Assembly (NCBI GenBank): GCA_958496175.1
Contig: OY292278.1
Coordinates: 11,656,001 to 11,720,000 of the forward strand
Source: Sisyra terminalis
Taxonomy: Eukaryota; Arthropoda; Insecta; Neuroptera; Sisyridae
Direction: 5' to 3'
Length of the DNA: 64,000 bases
Under the pieces are notes generated by a model. That model was given only the letters and a program-made list of their open reading frames with translations. It was not told where the DNA came from and did no database searches. Below, one piece after another: positions 35,520 through 47,900 of the stretch (position 1 is the stretch's first letter; each line of letters begins with the position of its first letter). A program made the translations under genes and the position numbers.

Positions 35520-36770
35520 TAATTTTTAAAAAACCCCGAATATTGTTCCTACTTTCAAGACCATATGCCTTATTCTTTTATGTTTGTATTTTCTGTATTT
35601 TTGGAGTAGATCATCGAGAGTGTAGTCACTGATACTTCTAATTATTTGGCTAGGCCCATTTCTACAATTTGTGTAGAATTTCCGCGACAAAGCGAGGATA
35701 TATAACTCTAGGGGTAGTATCTTTAATTCCTCATGCAGATCGTGTACTATATGGGGGTAGTTTCCCAGCATTCTTAGTAATTTATTTTAAACTCTTTGTA
35801 TTGTTATATACTTGATTTTGCTTACTGAACTCCAGACTGGACACGCATATGTAAGCACTGGTCTTAGCACTGTTTTATAAATTATTAATTTATTGCTGGT
35901 AAACAGCCTTGATTGTCTATTTAGTAATGGATATAAGATGTTAGTTTGGGCCATTAATTTGTTTTTAGATAGTTTGATATGTTCAGCAAAGTTGAGTCTG
36001 GAATCCAGTTGCACCCCCAAGTATCTAACTGTTTTTGCCCATTCTATATATTTCCCATTTATTAATACCTTCTTATGCTTGTTGGGTCTTCTTCTAATGA
36101 ATAAGATAGCTTCGGTTTTATTATCATTGGCCTTTATTTTCCATTTTATTAAAAAAAACATTATTCTCTTTAAGGTCTTAGTTAATCTGTTGGCAACTGT
36201 ATCAGCTCACCAGGAGGATGCAAAAATTGCTGTATCGTCAGCATATAGGGAAAAGAAAGTTTCGGGGGTCCATGGGATGTCATTTATATATAGTGTAAAT
36301 AGTATAGGTCCCATAATAGACCCTTGAGCAACTCCAGCCTTAATAAATCTGCTATTTCATAATTCATTTTTGATTTGCACACAAAATTGGTGCTTTTTGA
36401 GATAACTATTGATTATTTTTATAATGTGTCTAGGAAATTTCATTTTGATTAACTTGTATATTGGTCCTTCATGCCATAGAGTTTCAAAAGCCTTTTTTAT
36501 GTCAAGTAGAGCCATTCCCGTGGGTTTATTACTGTTAAAGGCGTCAGTTATATGGTCACATATTCTGTAAAGTTGCATTGTTGTGGAATACCTGGGTCTG
36601 AATCCAAACTGTTCGAATATTCGTATCTTTTCTTTGTTTATATACCCGTTTATTTGCCTTAGGATAGTTTGTCCGGCAATTTTGCTTAAGGTTGTCAATA
36701 GACTGATAGGTCTATAACTGGTGGGACTGTATCCTGGTTTACCAGGTTTGAGGATCGGAATCAGATTACA
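35520..36770 (-). pseudogene. Jockey-clade non-LTR reverse transcriptase, 5'-truncated
   Basis: Reading from 36,770 on the - strand: LIPILKPGKPG and SYRPISLLTTLSK (RT start), FGFRPRYSTT, LLDIKKAFETLWHEG (first catalytic Asp), then after a frame change [14 protein letters not shown] and [12 protein letters not shown] (catalytic D-D), then RYLGVQLDSRLNF and VLRPVLTYACPVWSS (thumb). The C-terminal region runs to a stop near 35,526. All blocks are in order with only a few frameshifts and a stop, so this is the best preserved retroelement here. Endonuclease and ORF1 upstream are absent, typical of 5' truncation during insertion. Confidence 0.85.
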
Positions 36771-37733
36771 AGAAAAACATAAAATTTACGACAATCTTTT
36801 CGATGGTAAATTTGAATCAATTAAAAAGTTTCCATTATAAAAACTCGTATAAAACTATTCGTTTTAAATATTTCCTTCTAATAGTAAATTGTTTATATTC
36901 AATAAAAGCTTTATCATTTGATCGTCAATCAGAAAGTGACAAATTATTTCAATAAAGTCACATCGAAGAAAGTTTTCTTATTACAAAACAAACAAGTAAA
37001 CAAGCAAAAGCTTCAAAAAGGATTATAAATAAAGAAGAAAATGCATACAATTGCATATTGCAATTGCATTCAACTTTATATTAAACACATATATACCGAT
37101 GGTACGTCTGTATCTTGCGAGAAAAGTGCATTGAGATGAGAGCAGGATGTTAGGGGTTGAAATAAAAATAAGGGTATGAGGCAGAGTTAGACAAGTTGGT
37201 AAGACGTTGTACGACATATTATACATAGTACATACCTACTATGTACCTTTACGAGTAGAACTTATTGTAAAATCATTGACTTGAAAACTTTCTTCGTATC
37301 TCACGCTCCTGTTCACCCCCCGAGGAATATCGGTATTGTTTGAAATGTATATTTGTCGTAGACGAGAGTTAAACAAATATAATAAACATTGACGTTTTAT
37401 TGTGTGATTTGATAAGGTTTTTGTCACGATTTATAATCGAATTTTTTCATGGTTATTTTAAAATCATTTCTTTTTGGTACAGTTTAGTAAAATGGTTATA
37501 TTTGGGGATGATATTTTGAGAAAATTTGGCTCAATAACTATTCAACCATCTACAGAATTTTACCACTTAAGTATTTAATAAATCTAGGAATCATACTGTC
37601 AATGTTATACTATTGATCAGTAAAGAATTTCGTTTGAACAAATTGTATCTGACCAAATTTTTTAAGATCACCTTTATGGGTTTTTCTGTTCAAAATTTAA
37701 ATAATTTATTTTGTTAGATATAGTAAACAAATA
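36771..37733. other. Unassigned stretch, no gene seen
   Basis: No recognisable frame. The part at 37,020-37,440 is somewhat more complex sequence with chance - strand frames. Confidence 0.4.
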
Positions 37734-38368
37734 CAGAGGGGTGAAAATTATTAGACTCAAAAGAAGATTTTTACTTTCTTCCAACAATGTATCGCCCAGA
37801 CTGTAAAACATCCAACATCAGTTATGGTTTGGAGCTGCATGGCAGCAAAGGTACCAGTAGGATATACATTGTGGAAGGTACTATGAGGCAAGACCAATAT
37901 ATACAAGTCTTGGAAACGAGGTTATTGCCTCAAACTAAAGAGTGGTTTCCGGAAGAAAATTTTATCTTTATGCAGGATGGAGCTCCTTACCATAAAGCTA
38001 AAAAAGTTATGGATATCCTCAAAAATTCTGACCTTAATGTGCCTTCTTGGCCAGGAAATAGTCCTAATGCTAATCTCATAGAAAATTTTTGGACCATTGT
38101 GAAGAAAAAAGTAACAAAAATAAACTTTTACTACACGGGTGGATCTGATTACCGAACTCATTAAGTTTTGGCATCAAAATAAAATATAAATGGAAAAATA
38201 GTATAGAGCATGCCAGGATGAGAAAAATAAATTATAAACAATAAAGGGTACCACACAAAATATTAGATGAGTGAAATTATTGTAATTTTTAAATTTATGA
38301 CATTTAAAAACAAAAATGTGTTTTTTATCTCTTGAGTTGCCTAAAGTCTAATCATTTTCACACCTCTG
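37734..38368 (+). mobile_element. Internally deleted Tc1-like transposon, copy 2
   Basis: It has CAGAG termini, the same GACTCAA-containing inverted ends, and TA flanks at 37,732-37,733 and 38,369-38,370. At 635 bp it matches copy 1 (637 bp) in size and internal structure, and lies in the opposite orientation. Confidence 0.85.
37787..38164 (+). pseudogene. Tc1-like transposase, C-terminal DDE fragment
   Basis: This is the same transposase half as at 1,692-2,024. QDGAP carries Asp64 and IENFW carries Glu99, again 34 residues apart. The first ~20 residues of the frame are out of register: the VKHPTSVMVWSC region is readable only in the next frame, showing a frameshift near 37,850. The N-terminal DNA-binding half is missing at the same point as in copy 1. 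The product could not transpose, but its ends could still be moved by a full-length relative. Confidence 0.88.
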
Positions 38369-40214
38369 TATATATATATTTAATTTAAAGTACATAAAAT
38401 TAGACTACTTTTATTTTTTTAAAGAACACTAATCAAATTTTAAACTTTTTGGACTTCTAAAATGTTAAATAATTCAAGAAAAAATACAATTTATCAACAT
38501 TTATCCAGCATTAAATGAACTTTTGAATTTATAAATTAATCACATTTTGGTCCAAGTTTTAAAAGAACCCATTGTAAGCTTCTATACGACAAATGGTTGT
38601 AATTTCCAAGTTCTAACAAAAAATATATCAATAATTCATATTTTAAATAGGATTTGTATTTGATCAACCCTAAATTAGTGAAAGTTATTAAATGCTCGAG
38701 TCAACCCCCAGGAAATATTAGTAGTCCTAGGCTAAGAATTTTACTATCCTGATATCCCAAAAAAAAATTATATAAGGGGCTTTTGGTGATTTTTCTGTCT
38801 TAAGGTTTATTTCTGCTTCCTTAACCGCAAAAGTTGTACAGTAAAAACATTTCTTTACACTACTTGAAGTGAACTTTAGGCTTTATGAAGCTTAGAATTA
38901 GAAAATAAATATTTCTAATAAAAATAAGTTTTCTTAAAGGAATGGTTACATTGCTTAAATTGTCTACCCTTCTTGGGTTTTGGAAATATAGTTTCTCTTA
39001 GGACTAGGTATATAATTTTTAATTCAGAATAATTCAAAATTTTTTAAAATTTTAACATTTTTGCAAATATTATGTTAGTCGAAAATTTTCCGAATTTCTC
39101 CAATTGTTTAGATCGCTTTTGTGTGTTTTTCCAGTTAATGAAACTTAAAGAAGCCTAGAATTATATTCAATCAACTAAAACTTCATGGTCCAAAAAATTT
39201 TTAGAGGTTTTTAGCGTCTTTAGGCCAAAAATTTCACTATCCTGGTGTACCGAATTTTTTTTATATATAAAAAGCTGTTTCTTTAACCACAAAAATTGTA
39301 CAATAAATACATTTCTTTGCACAACTTTAAATGAAGTTTAAACTCTATGGATCTAAAGAAATAAATTAACATCATAGAAAGTAAGTCTTAGAATTTTGAG
39401 ATATCTTAAAGTTTGAAAAAAAAAATCAAGAAAAAAACATTTTTTTTAATAAAATCGTGACATTTTATCTGTTTTCTATCCTTTTTGAGTTTCGATTGTT
39501 TAGCTTCTCTAAAGATTTATAAGTCTCAGAAAAATTCAAATTTTTATAAAAATAATATTTTTGCCAATATTATTTTAGTTCCATGTTGTTTAAGTCCTTG
39601 TCTTTTTAAATATAATAATTAAATTGTGGGCAATAAGGACGTATTCTTTTATTTGTGGAGTAATTTTTAAATTTTGGTTACTATTTAAATAATGATATTG
39701 AAATTTAATTATTTTTTGGCTAGATTTCACATTAATTAACTAAGATTTATATAGATTAAGACTTATGTATAATTATATATTTATATATAATTATTATATA
39801 TGATAATTATATTATTTTGGTTGTTATTTTTTTTTAAATTTTACTTTGTTTAGATCGATTTTGTATGTTTCCTCCATTATAAACATAGCAAACCACAGAA
39901 AAATCTTAAGTTTAAAAAGACGAATTTTCAATTATGATAATGAAATAGCACTGTTGTTAAAAACGGAAAATATTATACAAATTTTAATAGACCGTTTCAT
40001 TGTCATCTGAGAAATAGAGGAGGCTTAAAGTTATTAGGACATCTAAAATGAAATTATCCTTTATTTCAATGTTAAGAATGTAAGTCTGGAAAATTTGACC
40101 AAATTTGAATATTTTGGAAGCATTGTTAAAGAAGAAAAATTAAAACTTCAAGAAGAATAATTATCAATGTTCTTGGGAACTTGGCTTTAAATAATAAGAC
40201 GTTATTTTTCAAAT
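38369..40214. repeat. AT-rich stretch with an old diverged duplication
   Basis: The block at about 38,810-38,900 (TTGTACAGTAAAAACATTTC) recurs at about 39,280-39,350 with many differences, and some flanking motifs also recur about 470 bp apart. This suggests an old tandem duplication. No coding sequence is recognised. Confidence 0.4.
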
Positions 40215-40262
40215 TATCTCAACGTCTCGTTGGTATTTATTTCCAACTTCTTCAGGAGAACT
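40215..40262 (-). repeat. Diverged hammerhead-like core, family E
   Basis: On the - strand 40,255 to 40,225 reads CTGAAGA, then GTTGG, a 9-base loop, CCAAC, then GAGAC. The layout equals the hammerhead core, but GAAA has become GAGA, which would be expected to abolish cleavage. Confidence 0.45.
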
Positions 40263-42064
40263 AAAACATAATAACAATGCATGTTGTTCAAAGCCAAATT
40301 ACACAAATTAACATTCAAGAAGAATGTTTAAATTGGACAATTAGAACTTAAACTCTCGAAGCATTTACTAAATGCGGAGGATAAAATTATAGGTATTGGA
40401 AACTTGGATCATAAGGAAACAAGAAAAGAAGTATCTGGAAAGCTTTGAAATATGATAATGTAAAGAATTAAGAAAATTAAATGAGCTGGTCAAGTCACAA
40501 ACGTTGAAGTATTAAGAAAAGGATATCTTTCTAAATATTAACTAAATGGGTCACATTTTGAAAGGCAAAAGATAAAAGAAAAAAGGAAGAAGAATCGAAA
40601 TTCTGGACTTCTTAAGAAAAGGCATCGACGGAATTGTGAGAGATAGATTCGGCTTGAGAATTGTTCAGTATCTAGCTGACAAAAGTTCCAAATTGTTCGT
40701 CTAAAACTACAAATTGTTAAGCAAATTTGCCAAATTCATCCGGTAAACGTTTTACGACAAAAAAAATCATACGATCGCTAACTTTGATTTCCGAGAGGCA
40801 ATTTGTCCGAACCACTGCACTTACCGTTCGGATAAAGTTATCCACATTATCGTAATGGGATGAATGTTAGTGGTTTATTATTGAGCCACTAAGATCGTAC
40901 GTGACGATAACTTTCCTGGATGATGATGAGGTTTCGTTTTATCGTTTGTATTATAGTCGCCGAGAAAAGCGAAATGCAAACTCCGTTCTGGTCGCTCACT
41001 GTCTCATATCTCACCAGAACCAACCCTACCCACCCCCTCAAACAAGATATTCATATCCGGAACACTTGTGACGTCACATCCTTGCACATCCACTATACTG
41101 CTACCGGAAAGTGTTTGATGTTACAATTACTAACGCTCGGCTCTAATTAAATTTAAAACAAAACAAAAATGAAGGAAAAATTTGTTTCATATTCATTTTC
41201 CCATCGAGAAAAATGAGATAATTTCATAAATACAGACCATGATATTAAAACAATTTCATTCCTTGTTAATTACGCAGCTTTTAATTAATTAATTATTACC
41301 TCACGTATTTATTTTAAACTGACACAAGGTTATTTATTTTACTCAACATAAAAGGATAAACATTAAATATAATAATAGACACGAAGGATAAAAACGGCCA
41401 GAACACATTTATCTTCATAATTTCAAAAATAAATCCCCCGGTTTTATGATGGTTTCAAATCATTTAATTTTTTTTTTTTTGGTAAAAGCAAATTTTGATT
41501 ATTATGTTTTAATTTTTTTTTTGTGCATCTGACGAAGAAATTTTTCTAATATTGAGTATTAGAAGCCAGGGAATATCTATGGTCGTAAAGTTCCGTTACT
41601 CTTCATTATCGCGATAAAGTCCTCATACCATATCATATCTATCGTATATATGGAGAAGTGAATGTATGACGTGCTTCAAGCCGAAGAGCTCTTTCTATCC
41701 ATTATTTTATGGTTTGATACTATTAAAACTTTTATATCGTATGACTTTTTACAGACAGAAAAATGGTTAACGAGGTGGAGGATTTTTCTTGTATGTTTCC
41801 AATACACGAAACCAATTCAACAGAATGGCCAATAAGTTGGTTTATTACAGCTAGGTAACGGAAGATATTTAAAATGATTTCATAAAATAAAAGTTTTCAA
41901 ATTTGCAGTTAAATTTAAAAAGGGAAACTGCAAATTGTTTGAGAAAAATAATTATAATTTTCCCATTTATTTTGATAGCAGAACAACTCAATTTTTACCA
42001 AAATTGATATGAGTGTGGTATTATTGATTGATATTTTCAAAATTCGTTAACTAAATGGTAGATA
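40263..42064. other. Unassigned; higher-complexity island at about 40.65-41.2 kb
   Basis: No gene recognised. A 76-codon frame at 40,920-41,150 (+) lies in the island and has no known motif. The remainder is A/T-rich with homopolymer runs. Confidence 0.4.
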
Positions 42065-43945
42065 AGACTGGGCTAAGAAAATCGACTACTTTTTTTTTTT
42101 GAAAGTACATCAAAATGTTATTCATCAAAATGCATCTAATCGGAAGGAAAATCTAACCTGGTTGGTATTATCATAATCAATTGTATCGTCCAATGCAAGG
42201 AAAATCAAATTGTGATAATGGACTCTGATTGCGATGACAACACGAGCTTATGCCAGGAATTTACCAATGATTTGCCAGAATTTCAACCGCTTTGTTATTC
42301 AGTAACTACCACAATTCAGTGATCACCAGAACTGATTGTTATAAGTTAATGAAACTTGGCCCCTTTTTTATTTTTAAACTTATCACACAGATAACATTTA
42401 TTACTAAACTCTTTGACACATACGGTATACCACAATTAATTTCGGTATACAGAATAGACTAGGCCAAAAAAACTATCGACTATTTTTTTATTAAAAAGTA
42501 TATTTAAAATATTGTTCAAGGTGACAAGAAAAAAATATCGGGAAGATTTGAGCCCTTAATATTAATATTAAGAGGTCTATCATCTTTAATTTCAATTTTT
42601 TATTTGTGCTGTCATTTTTGCGTCAATGCTGCCAAACTATCAAGGTAAAAAAATTATATCTACATATATTTGTAGAAAATTAAATTTCCTACAAAAATTG
42701 TCTCTTTAAAAAGTTTTGCAAGACACGCCGTTTCCGAATAATCAAGCTTTAAACATTGATATAATTCTTAGATTTATGTTCTTTCTTTTGAAATTTTGTA
42801 ACTAACGAACAAATAAATATATAGAAATAAACATTATAGATTCTTGAAGGAAATTTAATGTTCTACAAAAAAGATGCCTTAACATTTTTACATAAAATCA
42901 CTCTTTCAAAAGTTATTCACAATGAAAGTTGAAGGAAAAATTAAATTATTGTTTTTTTCGTTGTTGAACCAATTTTGAAAGAGTGAAACAATAATTTAAT
43001 TTTTCCTTCAACTTTCATTGTTAATAACTTTTGAAAAAATGGTTTTATGTAAAACGTTAAGAGACCTTTTTTGTAGAGCATTAAATTCCCTTCAAGAATC
43101 TATATTGTTCATTTCAATATATTTATTTGTTCGTTAGTTACAAAACTCCAAAATAAAGAAGATAAATCTAAAAATTATATCAATGTTTAAAGCTTGATTA
43201 TTCAGCAACAGCGTGTCTGGCAAAAATTTTTAAAAAGACGTTTTTTGTAGGAAATTTATTTTTTTATAAATATTTGTGCAAATGATTGTTTTTACTGTGA
43301 TAGTTTGACAGCATTGACACAAAAATGAAAGCACAAATAAAAAATCGAAATTAAAGATGATTGACCTCTTAATATTAATATTGAAGTCTCAAACCTTCCC
43401 GATATTCCTTTCTTATCACCTCGAACAATATTTTCGATATACTATTCAAAAAAAAAATCATTTTTTTTGGCCTTTTTGGCCCAGTTCAATTAAAAAACAA
43501 TTGGAAATATATAATTTTTTTCGTAAAATAATAGTTGCATCATCAGATAATTTTAGTACTCTTCGGAAATTATTTGAATTTAATGACATTATTTGGCAAC
43601 CGCATTATCCTTATCCACATCTAAGCGTTATAGTTTCTTAAAGTTTTTAATTTCTTTGAAATCTCGGTACAAAATTAGCATATTTCTTTAAGACTTTAAC
43701 AGCAATTAGATTGTTTAAATCTTGACCACTTAACTATTTAAAATCTAAAGAATTTTTTTAAGATATTCTTTTACAATAGTATTTATACGTTGAAGATAAT
43801 CCACCATATTTTTTGGACAGTATAATCAATGTGATAATACTCCATCTATTAAGGGCTCAAACCTTCCCGATATTTTTTTTTGTCACCTTGAACAATATTT
43901 TTGATGTACTTTTCAAAAAAAAAAGTCGATTTCATAGCCCAGTCT
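42065..43945. mobile_element. Long-armed foldback cluster with about 480-bp palindrome
   Basis: The arms at about 42,457-42,950 and 42,985-43,485 are inverted copies separated by only about 35 bp. The same outer terminus (AGACTGGGCTAAGAAAATCGA at 42,068) appears four times: 42,068 and 42,453 facing right, about 43,485 and 43,941 facing left. This suggests nested copies. An arm block (TTCTACAAAAAAGATGCCTTA) has a relative in the foldback at 46.8-47.7 kb. No transposase is encoded. Confidence 0.75.
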
Positions 43946-44342
43946 ATGGTAGAAAATATTTATCCTATTTCAATTAAAAACAATTGGAAATATATAAATT
44001 TTTCCGTAAAATAACAGTTGCATCATCGGATAATTTATTACTTCCTATTTTAGTACTTTTGGGAAACTATTTGGATTTAATGACATTATTTGGAAATTGT
44101 ATTATCCTTATGCACATCTAAGTTTCATAGTCGCTTAAAGAATTTAATATCTTTAAAATCTCGGTACAAAATTAGCATATTTCTTTAAGACTTTAACAGC
44201 AATTAGATTGTTTAAATCTTGACCACTTAAGTATTTAAAATCTAAAGAATTTTTTTAAGGTATTCTTTTACAATAGTATTTATACTGTTAAGGTAATCCA
44301 CCATATTTTTTGGACAGTAAAATCAATGTGATAATACCCCAT
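43480..44342. repeat. 370-bp direct duplication split by a foldback terminus
   Basis: 43,480-43,845 and 43,973-44,342 are direct copies (shared landmarks TTGCATCATC, ATCTCGGTACAAAATTAGC, CCACCATATTTTTTGGACAG). Between them lies a foldback terminus (43,850-43,945). The segment appears to have been copied together with the element end. Confidence 0.75.
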
Positions 44343-46184
44343 CTAATTTCCCTATTAACAGCCTCGAAACAATTCCCAGACAAACTAATCTTGAATAAGC
44401 ATCCTCCATTCCATTTTCAAGTGCTTATTGTCGGTCGAAATTGTTCAACTTCTCGACAAACAAAACTCTTCATTTAAATGAAACAAAAGCGTTAATTTCC
44501 AGGTGGCGTAATTTATTTGCGATTTCATTTACATTTTAAAAGAGAGACGAAACGAAACGAAACTCCCTAGCAATGTCAAAGTACCAATTTTCCCCCATTT
44601 CACTCTCGCATTTTCCCGGTATCTTCGGTGGCGTCTTCGCGTCGTGTCTTTGAGACCATCAGTATGCCACTGTGACTTATTATTACCAATCCCTTATTCC
44701 CCGTTTAATTAGGGTAGGGAATTTTAGAATTTTCACTTCTTTACGACAAACTCTTAGTCGGAGTACGAATTAAGAGGTTAAATAATAAGCCTAGGATTTT
44801 TCAAACGTTCGTTCTAATTCCTTTTAATTAGGTCCCTAATGAATATTGTTACTTGGCTTTTTAATACGTAAAGATATTGATCTAAGCTCAGTTGGGTCTC
44901 TAATCAGATTAAGAATTGATTTGATGAAATTCTACGCAAATTCTTAAGTACAATTTTCTGATTTGTTCAATATATTTAATCATTTTAAAAGGAAAAGTTT
45001 TCATATCTTCGTATATCTCATTTTTAAAACAAAACTTTTTCAATTATCTCATTCGCCTTTTTTCTTAGTTTGATTTAATTTTCAATTAAATGCCAGATTT
45101 TTTGTCCAACAATTATATTTTTAACGATTAATTGAGAATTGATTGAAGCATTTTTTTAGTAATCACAATATGAAAATAGATTGTGTTAATACATTAATAA
45201 TTAATTGGAGTTTCATAAATATTCAATGTCCGTACCACACTATGTGTGGTATGTTGGGGAAATTTTATTTCTGGGGTTGCAAATTGTAACAAGACAAGGA
45301 CAATGGGAAGTTGATTACGCAAAATTTTGATTGCAATTGAGAATCTAATTATGGGATCATGATGAAGGGTTGCGATAACTAATTTGAATTTTAATATCCC
45401 CAATAGAAAACGGGATAAAATAAAACGTTTGTTAGAATAATTTGGATAAAAATGATTTAAAAAGAAATTTTCTACATTAAAAAATTTTGTATTTCTTATA
45501 AAAATAATGTTACGTTTTTAAGGCGATTTATATTGACGGGTTTGTTAGGATTTCAGGATATATAACACTAACACCATATATTTATTTATTACTACAGTTA
45601 TTTAAACGGTTGTTACTGTTAACTTATTCGAAAAATTTTCATGACTGACAGTGTATAAAAAAATCATCGTGGTACCTCTACATGGTAAAATTTATACATC
45701 TACCAACCCAAAACAAAAAAAAATATTGTTACTTTTGGTATAATTTCTAAATAACTCATATACATATGGGTCAATGTAGTACCCTAAACGTGAGGCCAAA
45801 TTGACAAGAACAATGATATGTTGGCCCAAATATTGAAGTATTGACTAAAAAATCGCTAAGGGCATTTTTTTAACATCAAAGGGCCTAAGGTTGAACATAT
45901 AAAGAATTATGGATGCAAAATATTCAAGTTGATGGTTTTGGCTTATTTGGATTATTTTTATTAAGCTGGGTTTCCAGAATAATGTTATGTGGATCTCAAC
46001 ACTGCAGCTTCAGAGCTTATTGTGTTTCCTGGGTCACCAGGAACCTCCAAACCTCAGCAACCGACATACTAGGTGTATTTCAACTATAGTAAACTCTCAA
46101 TTATCCGAGTAAAATTTTTTAAATAATTGAGATGGAACCATATCCTTACTTAATAACTAAGACTATTAGTATGTTAAAACAATT
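44343..46184. other. Unassigned; higher-complexity island at about 44.35-44.85 kb
   Basis: No gene recognised. The island contains CpG-rich sequence near 44,600-44,650. A small perfect palindrome, TACCACAC-TAT-GTGTGGTA, lies near 45,235. Confidence 0.4.
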
Positions 46185-46330
46185 TTGCCTTAAAATTTTG
46201 ACCAAAATTTTTTGACTTATTATCCAGATACGTATTCCGATTGCCACACATTCGTTCTCAGTAATGATCAAATAGTATTGGATCGCCCCGTAGCTGCTAT
46301 GTGATGTGGAGGAACTAGGAAAAACAAATC
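46185..46330 (-). repeat. Family D repeat fragment, degenerate core
   Basis: It matches the centre of the 25,500-25,948 element (ATACGTATTCCGATTGCCA and ATTGGATCGCCCCGTAGC). On the - strand the core reads CTGAGAA rather than CTGAGGA, so the hammerhead-like core is broken. Confidence 0.55.
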
Positions 46331-46764
46331 CGGGAACCACATAGCAAAACCCAATTGCTTAAGCTTACTCAGCTTTTGGTCTCAACTAATTTAAATAGGG
46401 ACCCAGGAAATACAATTAGTCCTGAGGTAGCTATATTGAGGTACTTTAAAAGCATTAAAAAAGCATACGCAATTGCCAAAGTATCGGAGGATTCTTTTCA
46501 AATGTAATTATTCTTAATATTAGAAATCATTAATGCTCAATTTTGATTCATATGTAAGTTTACGGATTTAGATTTTTAAATTTATTTTGATTTTGGAGTA
46601 TACTTTTAAACTTAATAGTGTTCTATAGTTGACTATAGTCTTCAAAATCATAAATTATGTAATTTATTTTCCTCCAATCTATCTTTTTGTCTTGAAATTA
46701 AACTAAAATTTAATTTTATTCCACTATCAAACTAGATTTTTTATTCCCTGACCTAACAGTTATA
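46331..46764. other. AT-rich stretch, no gene seen
   Basis: No frame or repeat recognised. Confidence 0.4.
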
Positions 46765-47720
46765 CTGTGTATATTAGGGTGTTAGGGTATTTTCGAATTT
46801 CTTTGTTCCCAGGGGCTCTAATGCTTTTAAATTGGTTAAAAAAATCCTGAAAATTTGGGCTCTTAATATTACTTTTAAGATAGTCCGCTTTCCAACTTAA
46901 GTTTCTTATGGAAATAACGTGGGAAAAATTTAATTTGTTCTTTAGAATTCTATAACTCAGCGACAAATAAATCGAAAGTTACTAATCACGTCAGGTTTAT
47001 TGTAAATTTAACGCTCTATAAAAAAGATCTCTTATGATTTTTCGCTAAATCTTGTTAATTGTAAATTGGGTTAAGAGTTATTGGCTTATCTTTTGGATTA
47101 TGAATGCAGTTCTAATGGTCAATGAAAATATAATGCATTTTTTAATTGAGCAACGGAAAGATGGTAGAGTTGGTTACATAGCAAATATTAAATCTGATGA
47201 CAATGAACAAGTACAAAAAATGAAGGATGATCTATTACAGCTACGTCGTGAAAAATCACAAGAATAATATTGAATTTGCTTCTTTTTGATTATTAATAAA
47301 AAATTTGCATAAAAAGTTTGATATATTTCGTAGAAATAAGTTTTTATTTAATAATTTAAGTTGATTATATTGATTATTGTATAATAATTAAACTTTGAGC
47401 TTGAATAATTCTTAAGCCAATAGATTTAGCGAAAATTCTTAAGAGATCTTTTTTGTAGAGCGTTAAATTTACAACGAGTATGACGCGATTTGTTAATTTC
47501 AATTTATTTGTCGCTGAGTTATGGAATTCTAAAGAACAAATTAAATTTTTCCCACGATATTTCCATTAGAAACTTAAGTTGGAAAGCGGACTGTCTTAAA
47601 GTTAATATTAAGAGCTCAAATTTTCAGGGATTTTTTTTTATCAATTAGGATGCATTTGAGCCCCTGAGGGCAAAAAATTTCAAAAACACCCCTAGTAGGA
47701 ACACTCTACTGTATATAGTA
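46765..47720. mobile_element. Foldback element with about 300-bp arms enclosing a small frame
   Basis: The arms at about 46,770-47,090 and 47,400-47,710 are inverted copies (landmarks CAGGGGCTC, AACTTAAGTTTC, AAAAAAGATCTCTTA). They share blocks with the palindrome at 42.46-43.49 kb, so both belong to one foldback family. Here the arms are separated by about 300 bp of single-copy sequence with a frame and poly(A) signal. The element ends near AGGGTGTT on the left and AGAGTGTT (inverse) on the right; target duplication is unclear. Confidence 0.75.
47052..47267 (+). pseudogene. Small frame inside foldback, unrecognised
   Basis: The 71-codon frame starts in the left arm, but its protein-like part lies in the single-copy centre. 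Its C-terminal 40 residues are strongly charged and helix-prone (segments KDGRVGYIANIKSDD and KMKDDLLQLRREKSQE), like the coiled end of a real protein. An AATAAA lies 28 bp after the stop (47,295-47,300), so the centre looks like a captured terminal exon with its 3' end, or the tail of a lost element gene. I do not recognise the family. Nothing shows it is expressed. Confidence 0.4.
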
Positions 47721-47759
47721 TATAAAATATATTGTGGTCACATTAAATATTATAATTTA

Positions 47760-47900
47760 CCAAAGTATATTATAAACATTTTGAACCAAAGCTCAAACAA
47801 ATGAATTACTGACGTATTGCCCGTAGAATTCAATTGCCAAGCAATTTTCATCAGTGGTCATCAACAAGTATTGGATCGCTCCGTAACTTTACTAACTTTA
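47760..47900 (-). repeat. Family D repeat fragment, diverged core
   Basis: It matches the 25,800-25,860 arm and the 25,650-25,700 centre. The - strand reads CTGATGA, an AATTGC-TTG-GCAATT hairpin, then GAAT instead of GAAA. Confidence 0.55.

Noticed and set aside
35893..36327. A 144-codon + strand frame
   Set aside because: It is antisense to the jockey-type RT, including its catalytic YADD region, and has no motif of its own.
37922..38161. A 79-codon - strand frame
   Set aside because: It is antisense to the Tc1 transposase fragment.
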